Shown in pieces: positions 4,996 through 8,489 of a DNA stretch of 8,489 nt. Numbering within the stretch: the stretch's first letter is position 1; each line of letters begins with the position of its first letter. Both the position numbers and the translations under genes were made by a program. Source of the DNA: an uncultured Eubacteriales bacterium (lineage in GTDB: Bacteria > Bacillota > Clostridia > Christensenellales > Christensenellaceae); NCBI GenBank assembly GCA_905193725.1, contig CAJJPW010000085.1, positions 1 to 8,489 on the forward strand. Reading direction: 5' to 3'. The notes beneath the pieces were generated by a model that saw only the letters and a program-made list of their open reading frames with translations, ran no database searches and had not been told where the DNA came from.

Positions 4996-6177
4996 ATGAT
5001 TTATTTGGACCATGCAGCGACCACATATGTAAAAGAAGAAGTGCTTAAAGAGATGCTGCCGTATTTTACAGAGCATTTTGGAAATCCTTCTAGTGTATAC
5101 GAGATTGCGCGTCAGTCTCACGCGGCGCTGGACCATGCGAGGAGTCAAGTGGCTAAAGCGCTAAACGCCAAATTTGATAACGAGATTTACTTTACCAGCT
5201 GTGGGACGGAGAGCGACAACTGGGCGATTAAGGGGACGGCCCGCGCCCACAGTAAAAAGGGAAAGCACATTATTACCAGCCAGGTAGAGCACCATGCAGT
5301 ACTGGATACCTGCAAGGCGCTGGAGCAGGATGGATTTGAGATGACATACCTTCCCGTGGACTCCTATGGGATGGTGAGCCCTCAAGATGTGGAACAGGCG
5401 ATTCGCCCAGATACCATTTTGATCTCCATCATGTTTGCCAACAACGAGGTGGGGACAATCAATCCCATAAGGGAGATTGGCGCCATAGCCAAAAAGCACG
5501 GGGTATTATTTCACACCGATGCGGTACAGGCGATTGGTCATGTGCCCGTCGATGTACAGGATATGAACATCGACATGCTCTCCCTTTCCGGCCATAAATT
5601 TTACGCACCCAAAGGCGTAGGCGCTCTTTATATTAGAAACGGCATAGCGGTGGATAAATTCATGCATGGCGGTGCACAGGAGCGCAAACGTCGGGCGGGT
5701 ACTGAAAACTTGGCCTCTATTGTGGGCATGGGAAAAGCCATTGAACTGGCAGTGGAGAAAATGCCAGAGGAATCCAAACGACTATGCGAGTTAAGAGACT
5801 ACTTTATCCATCGCTTGCTCACCGAGATGGACTACATATCCCTCAATGGGCACCCTACTAAGCGGTTGCCGGGGAACGTAAATGTGGCTATTGAGTTTGT
5901 GGAGGCAGAGGCCTCGCTGCTCAGCTTGGATTTGGTGGGAGTGGCCTGTTCTTCCGGATCGGCCTGTTCTTCTGGATCGGTAGAGTCTTCCCATGTGCTG
6001 CTGGCTATGGGGCTGGCAAACGAAGTGGCAAAGGGGTCTTTACGGTTTACTATGGGGGAAAAGACCACCAAAGAGGACATTGATTATACAGTGGAAAATT
6101 TAAAAAATATTATCAGCAGACTAAGAGAGGTTTCACCTTTGTTTGCACAGAAGAAAGGGGATAAGAAACATGTATAA
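4996..6177 (+). CDS. iscS: Cysteine desulfurase, NifS/IscS type (group I)
   Basis: A 393-residue PLP-dependent enzyme that takes sulfur from L-cysteine, forming alanine and an enzyme persulfide passed on to IscU and sulfur acceptors. The family N-terminus MIYLDHAATT is intact. H100 in VEHHAVLDT and the H173-T-D175-A stretch are cofactor-pocket landmarks, and K201 in SGHKFYAPKGVG forms the Schiff base. C324 in the SGSACSSGS loop is the catalytic persulfide Cys; the extended loop is of the group I type. A second Cys, C318, arises from a short tandem repeat. I chose ATG 4996 over the in-frame ATG at 4981 because GAGGTG (4983-4988) stands 7 bases before it and it gives the canonical first residue. 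No promoter is evident in the 144-base gap after iscR, so cotranscription is likely. The last 8 bases overlap iscU. Confidence 0.95.
   Translation: MIYLDHAATTYVKEEVLKEMLPYFTEHFGNPSSVYEIARQSHAALDHARSQVAKALNAKFDNEIYFTSCGTESDNWAIKGTARAHSKKGKHIITSQVEHHAVLDTCKALEQDGFEMTYLPVDSYGMVSPQDVEQAIRPDTILISIMFANNEVGTINPIREIGAIAKKHGVLFHTDAVQAIGHVPVDVQDMNIDMLSLSGHKFYAPKGVGALYIRNGIAVDKFMHGGAQERKRRAGTENLASIVGMGKAIELAVEKMPEESKRLCELRDYFIHRLLTEMDYISLNGHPTKRLPGNVNVAIEFVEAEASLLSLDLVGVACSSGSACSSGSVESSHVLLAMGLANEVAKGSLRFTMGEKTTKEDIDYTVENLKNIISRLREVSPLFAQKKGDKKHV
5943..5978 (+). repeat. 18-bp tandem duplication at the IscS active-site loop
   Basis: Two adjacent 18-base units (5943-5960 and 5961-5978) differ at one position and encode the hexapeptide ACSSGS twice. 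The second copy supplies catalytic C324, the first C318. Confidence 0.8.
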
Positions 6178-6535
6178 TGAAAAAGTAATTGATCACTTTC
6201 AACACCCGAGAAATGTAGGAGAGATGGAAAACGCGGATTTGATAGGTACGGCGGGAAGCGCACAGTGCGGTGATACTACTACCGTATACATCAAATTGGA
6301 TGGGGATGTCATTACCGACATGAAATTCAAAACCTATGGATGTGCAGCGGCGATTGCCTCCTCCAGTGTTCTAACGGAGATGGTCATTGGCAAGACAGTA
6401 AAAGAGGCGCTGGAGATTACCAAAAATGACATCGTGGAGGAACTGGGTGGAATGCCTGCTCCCAAAGTGCACTGTTCTCTTCTCGCAGAAGATGCACTAA
6501 AGGCTGCTTTGGAAAAATATCAGGCTGCTCACTAA
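6170..6535 (+). CDS. iscU: IscU/NifU-N type Fe-S cluster assembly scaffold
   Basis: A 121-residue scaffold on which iron and IscS-derived sulfur are assembled into a cluster before transfer to target proteins. The three cluster Cys are present: C33 in QCGD (with D35), C58 in KTYGCAAAIASSS, and C102 in KVHCSLLAEDA with neighbouring H101. Length matches the stand-alone scaffold; there is no C-terminal Nfu or ferredoxin domain. ATG 6170 gives the usual MYNEKVIDHF start and overlaps the iscS stop by 8 bases, so translation is coupled; the GGGG-containing ribosome site lies inside the end of iscS. The usual partners hscA, hscB and fdx of proteobacterial isc operons are absent, which is normal in Clostridia. 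Confidence 0.95.
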   Translation: MYNEKVIDHFQHPRNVGEMENADLIGTAGSAQCGDTTTVYIKLDGDVITDMKFKTYGCAAAIASSSVLTEMVIGKTVKEALEITKNDIVEELGGMPAPKVHCSLLAEDALKAALEKYQAAH

Positions 6536-6577
6536 GGAAAGAATATAGGCAATATACGGTGTACTTTTCTCACGATG

Positions 6578-6598
6578 AGCATAGCTGCTGCTTTTTTT
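6578..6598 (+). terminator. Weak candidate terminator after iscU
   Basis: A short AGCA/TGCT stem (about 6578-6591) is followed by a run of seven T (6592-6598). The stem is only about 4 bp, so termination is probably partial, but the T-run and position downstream of iscU fit. Confidence 0.35.
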
Positions 6599-6626
6599 GA
6601 ACGGATTGGATAAATCATATTATTAT
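6597..6626 (+). promoter_or_regulatory. Candidate promoter of the glycine-zipper microprotein
   Basis: TTGAAC (6597-6602) and TATTAT (6621-6626) are separated by 18 bp. They match consensus at four and five of six positions. The placement after the iscU T-run suggests a separate transcription unit. Confidence 0.35.
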
Positions 6627-6679
6627 CGAGAAAATTGAGCAAAATAATAGGGAGAATCCATGAAGAGAGGAGTATTTCC

Positions 6680-6835
6680 ATGAAAAGCGGTATGTTGGTA
6701 GGCATGGTTGCCGGTACGATGATTGGCGCAGTTGCTGCGATGGTCGCGATGCCATATGTAGGACCGAGCGTTAACAAGGCAATGAGAAAAGGCAAAAAGA
6801 TGTTGAAATCCAAACTGCATCAAATGAACTTTTAA
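6680..6835 (+). CDS. Small glycine-zipper membrane protein, YtxH-like
   Basis: A 51-residue microprotein. Residues about 4-27 form one hydrophobic helix rich in Gly, Ala, Met and Val with Gly spaced as in glycine zippers (G4, G8, G12, G16), enough to span the membrane once. The rest is strongly basic (RKGKK, KSKLH), which favours a cytoplasmic C-terminus. It resembles YtxH/GsiB-type small proteins in architecture, but I cannot assign a family with certainty and its function is unknown. ATG 6680 is preferred over the in-frame ATG 6635 because GAGAGGAG (6665-6672) lies 7 bases upstream and the hydrophobic helix then starts at once. It sits alone between a candidate promoter and a strong terminator, in the spot where other Clostridia often carry mnmA and alaS. 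It could assist membrane integrity or stress tolerance, but nothing here shows that. Confidence 0.75.
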   Translation: MKSGMLVGMVAGTMIGAVAAMVAMPYVGPSVNKAMRKGKKMLKSKLHQMNF

Positions 6836-6836
6836 G

Positions 6837-6864
6837 TTTACCGGCAAAATGCCGGTAAATTTTT
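6837..6864 (+). terminator. Strong rho-independent terminator after the microprotein gene
   Basis: TTTACCGGC (6837-6845) and GCCGGTAAA (6851-6859) form a perfect 9-bp stem with loop AAAAT, followed by TTTTT (6860-6864). It begins 2 bases after the stop codon. A second, outer inverted repeat (6834-6841 with 6865-6872) overlaps it. Confidence 0.92.
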
Positions 6865-6895
6865 GTAAACTTTTACCACTTTGAGAAAGAAATAT

Positions 6896-6924
6896 TTGAA
6901 AAGACTATGAGGATAGTATATAAT
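6896..6924 (+). promoter_or_regulatory. Strong sigma-A promoter of the ireB-ruvX-DUF1292 operon
   Basis: TTGAAA (6896-6901) and a perfect TATAAT (6919-6924) are spaced by exactly 17 bp. Transcription should start near 6931. The -10 hexamer overlaps the in-frame ATG at 6923, which therefore cannot be the main ireB start. Confidence 0.8.
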
Positions 6925-6952
6925 GGAAAAAAAGAAACGAGGGGCATTGGAA

Positions 6953-7207
6953 ATGGCAGAATTTGATAAAACAATGATGTTTTCCCGTGGTAAAGAAATA
7001 GAGAGCCCAGTGCGCTCCATTATGAAACAGGTCATTAGCGCGATGGAAGAGAGAGGATACGATCCAATTGACCAATTAGTAGGGTATATCGTCTCAGGTG
7101 ACCCGACATATGTGACAGCGTACAAAAATGCCAGAACGTTGATCCGCAAGATAGATAAGGATGAGCTTTTGGAGGAAGTGGTTTCCTACTACATTAAGAG
7201 TCTATAA
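6953..7207 (+). CDS. ireB: IreB family regulatory phosphoprotein (UPF0297/YrzL)
   Basis: An 84-residue protein of the UPF0297 family. In Enterococcus faecalis IreB is a substrate of the PASTA kinase IreK and dampens intrinsic cephalosporin resistance; in Clostridia its role is inferred. Family marks are the N-terminal DKTMMF with T7 (the likely phosphorylated Thr), the ERGYDPIDQLVGYIVSGDPTYV core and NARTLIRKIDKDELLEE near the C-terminus. ATG 6953 is chosen over ATG 6923 because it gives the family length, has GAGGGG (6939-6944) 8 bases upstream, and the upstream ATG lies inside the -10 promoter hexamer. The order ireB-ruvX-DUF1292 is conserved in Firmicutes. Confidence 0.93.
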   Translation: MAEFDKTMMFSRGKEIESPVRSIMKQVISAMEERGYDPIDQLVGYIVSGDPTYVTAYKNARTLIRKIDKDELLEEVVSYYIKSL

Positions 7208-7263
7208 TTTTAGAGTAGCAAATCTTACACAGCTTGTTGACCAAGAGGTTTGGGGGGGCAGGT

Positions 7264-7293
7264 ATGTTTATGATGAAAAAAGTGACGAGGTAA
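7264..7293 (+). CDS. Possible nine-codon leader ORF before ruvX
   Basis: ATG at 7264 opens nine codons (MFMMKKVTR) ending in TAA at 7291-7293. The ruvX ribosome binding site lies inside it and its stop is 4 bases before the ruvX TTG, an arrangement that could couple translation. Its own upstream GCAGGT is a poor ribosome site and so short an ORF easily arises by chance. Confidence 0.2.
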   Translation: MFMMKKVTR

Positions 7294-7297
7294 ATTT

Positions 7298-7714
7298 TTG
7301 GATAGAATTGTTGGACTAGATGTGGGCGACAAGAGGATTGGCATTGCAGTGAGTGATCCCATGCAGTGGACTGCACAGGGACTAGAGACCTACACACGCA
7401 AAGAGGATGATGTACAAAAAGATGCCCAGTATATTGCAGGTATAATATCTAGCTATCAAGCGAAGACAGTGGTATGTGGGTTTCCCAAGAACATGAATGG
7501 GACGGTAGGCCCGCAGGCGGAGAAGGTAAAAGCCTTTATGGAAGAGGTGCTCAAGTACGAGGAGGCAGAGGTGGTCTACTGGGATGAAAGACTCACCACA
7601 GTTTCTGCCCATAGGACACTCATTGAGGCGGATATGAGCCGCAAAAAGAGAAAAAAAGTCGTGGATAAATTGGCAGCAGTGTACATTTTGCAAAGCTATC
7701 TCGACTTTAAATAG
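7298..7714 (+). CDS. ruvX: RuvX/YqgF family pre-16S rRNA nuclease, Holliday junction resolvase-like
   Basis: A 138-residue RNase H-fold protein. YqgF matures the 5' end of 16S rRNA in E. coli; a Holliday junction resolvase role was proposed from the fold. The N-terminal GLDVGDKRIGIAVSDP carries catalytic D8, VYWDERLTTVSAHRTL holds the central acidic motif, and VDKLAAVYILQSYLD supplies the C-terminal Asp, with Lys where many members have Gln. Length is normal. The start is TTG 7298: it gives the expected first residues, and GAGG (7287-7290) lies 7 bases upstream. It is second in the operon, 90 bases after ireB. A nine-codon ORF (7264-7293) overlaps its ribosome binding site. Confidence 0.93.
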   Translation: MDRIVGLDVGDKRIGIAVSDPMQWTAQGLETYTRKEDDVQKDAQYIAGIISSYQAKTVVCGFPKNMNGTVGPQAEKVKAFMEEVLKYEEAEVVYWDERLTTVSAHRTLIEADMSRKKRKKVVDKLAAVYILQSYLDFK

Positions 7715-7727
7715 AGAAAGGAAATAC

Positions 7728-8033
7728 ATGGTTATGGATGAAAAGAATATGTTAGATGAAAATATCATTGAGTTAACTGATGAAAATAACAAGACCGTTC
7801 AATTTGAGCATTTAATGACCTTTGAGCACGACAATGAGTACTTTATTGCCATGCTCCCCATCCACGAAGAAGATGGCTATGCCATGGATGAAGTGCTGCT
7901 GATGCAGATCGAAGAGGGGGAAGAGGAAGATAGCTTCCTGCCCATCGAATCGGAAGAAAAGCTGGAAGAGCTGTGGGAAGTTTTTCAACAGTACTACTAT
8001 GAAGATGATGAAGAAGAGGATGGAGAAGAGTAA
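7728..8033 (+). CDS. DUF1292 family acidic protein (YrzB-like)
   Basis: A 101-residue DUF1292 protein of unknown function. The family core is visible as IIELTDENNKTVQFEHLMTF, then EYFIAMLPI, DEVLLMQIEEG and the LPIESEEKLEELWEVFQQYY segment; the end is almost wholly Asp/Glu (EDDEEEDGEE), as in other members. The protein is highly acidic and cytosolic, with no Cys. ATG 7728 follows AAAGGA (7717-7722) at 5 bases; ATG 7734 in the same frame is a possible alternative. It starts 13 bases after the ruvX stop and is the last gene of the operon before a clear terminator. Confidence 0.9.
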   Translation: MVMDEKNMLDENIIELTDENNKTVQFEHLMTFEHDNEYFIAMLPIHEEDGYAMDEVLLMQIEEGEEEDSFLPIESEEKLEELWEVFQQYYYEDDEEEDGEE

Positions 8034-8082
8034 TTCCTCGGGAAATACATAAAAAACAAGTGCGCTTAAATTTTAGTATGTA

Positions 8083-8118
8083 AGAGGGTGTATTTTAGCA
8101 AATATACCCTCTTTTTTT
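8083..8118 (+). terminator. Strong rho-independent terminator after the DUF1292 gene
   Basis: AGAGGGTGTAT (8083-8093) pairs with ATATACCCTCT (8102-8112) over 11 bp with one G-U wobble and an 8-base loop. A run of seven T follows (8112-8118). Confidence 0.92.
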
Positions 8119-8324
8119 GGGCTTTTGTAGCAAATGTGCTTATTTATATTTGTAAAAAATACACATGAATATATCTAAAATCAACTTTTAGGTAAAATTT
8201 AGAAATTAATGCTGATGGGATAAGGACAGGAAATACTAGTCTTTCCTCAATCAAAGGGGTGTGCTATGATTATGAGAGAATATGGAAAAATTATCAAGGG
8301 TTAGAAAATTCCATGTAAAAAGAG
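8119..8324. other. AT-rich intergenic region after the operon
   Basis: No gene can be called with confidence. The stretch holds a TCTAAA (8174-8179)/TTTAGA (8198-8203) dyad around the 12-base element TTTTAGGTAAAA (8186-8197) that also occurs before iscR. It also has an AGGAAA/TTTCCT hairpin (8228-8233 with 8242-8247). A 12-codon ORF at 8266-8304 has an AAAGGGG site 6 bases upstream. No strong sigma-A promoter is evident. Confidence 0.5.
8156..8203. promoter_or_regulatory. Second copy of the iscR-upstream element, with flanking dyad
   Basis: AAAATACAC (8156-8164) and TTTTAGGTAAAA (8186-8197) repeat the two blocks found at 4284-4319. The second block sits inside an 8-base inverted repeat with one mismatch (8174-8181 with 8196-8203). 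A shared binding site is possible; chance recurrence in AT-rich DNA is the alternative. Confidence 0.3.
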
Positions 8325-8489
8325 ATGGAAACAGTAAAGGTATTTTTGCCCAAGAAAATTGATGGAAAAGATACATGCTTTGCTGATAAAGAGATGAGCT
8401 GCTTTTCTTTTGTACTCTCACTTAGAAGTGCTTACCAATGGTCGATCATGGAAAGGAGGAGCAAAAATGTATTAATGATAAAAAAAATT
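8325..8489 (+). CDS. Possible 5' end of a gene running off the right edge
   Basis: ATG 8325 opens a frame without a stop for 55 codons to the window edge (METVKVFLPKK at the start). The frame is bounded upstream by a TAA at 8316. I recognise no family, and there is no good ribosome site before 8325. A strong AGGAGG (8454-8459) lies further in; the nearest in-frame ATG after it is 8475, 15 bases away, while the ideally spaced ATG 8467 is in another frame and stops after two codons. The true start, if there is a gene, may therefore be 8475 or beyond. Low confidence that the first 50 codons are translated. Confidence 0.25.
   Translation, partial: METVKVFLPKKIDGKDTCFADKEMSCFSFVLSLRSAYQWSIMERRSKNVLMIKKI

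Noticed and set aside
5161..5499. A 112-codon minus-strand frame inside iscS
   Set aside because: It is antisense to a conserved enzyme and has no start signals or recognisable domains.
6532..6813. A 93-codon hydrophobic minus-strand frame opposite the microprotein
   Set aside because: Its hydrophobicity mirrors the complement of the microprotein helix; the plus-strand gene has the ribosome site and terminator.

Overview
The window looks like chromosomal DNA of a spore-forming, anaerobic Firmicute, most likely a member of the Clostridia. The evidence is the YlmC/YmxH sporulation-family gene beside nrdR and pgeF, the IreB-RuvX-DUF1292 trio that is typical of Firmicutes, and a multidomain flavodiiron protein with a rubredoxin-type tail. 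There are also strong Shine-Dalgarno sequences, TTG starts and AT-rich intergenic DNA. I cannot name the genus. No transposase, integrase, tRNA, rRNA or CRISPR array is visible, so this reads as core genome rather than a mobile island.

Layout. (1) 1-142: the acidic, repeat-built C-terminus of a protein that begins outside the window. (2) 213-1944, plus strand: ylmC, nrdR and pgeF. nrdR has its own promoter and is broken by a frameshift near base 920; its reading frame otherwise continues, well conserved, to 1 base before pgeF. (3) A strong bidirectional terminator at 2005-2036 separates pgeF from a convergent gene. (4) 2168-3958, minus strand: a 596-residue flavodiiron O2/NO reductase with diiron, flavodoxin, flavin-reductase and short-spaced rubredoxin modules. 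(5) 3959-4392: a long divergent control region between the flavodiiron gene and iscR. (6) 4393-6535, plus strand: iscR-iscS-iscU, the Fe-S cluster regulator, cysteine desulfurase and scaffold. (7) 6680-6835: a 51-residue glycine-zipper membrane microprotein with its own candidate promoter and a strong terminator. (8) 6953-8033: ireB-ruvX-DUF1292, driven by a near-consensus promoter (TTGAAA, 17 bp, TATAAT) and closed by a terminator at 8083-8118. (9) 8119-8489: AT-rich DNA without a confidently called gene, holding small ORF candidates and a strong ribosome binding site at the right edge.

Functional reading. The central part pairs an O2/NO scavenging flavoenzyme, divergently, with the Fe-S cluster biogenesis operon and its Fe-S-sensing repressor. 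That arrangement makes sense for an anaerobe whose clusters are damaged by O2 and NO. In many Clostridia mnmA and alaS lie between iscU and ireB; neither is here, and the microprotein occupies that place.

Most worth a second look: the nrdR frameshift, the four-module flavodiiron protein, the 11-bp direct repeats in the iscR promoter region, a 12-bp element plus companion motif found both upstream of iscR and near the right edge, and the two-codon ORF with an ideal ribosome binding site at the window end. I found no convincing wholly new system.
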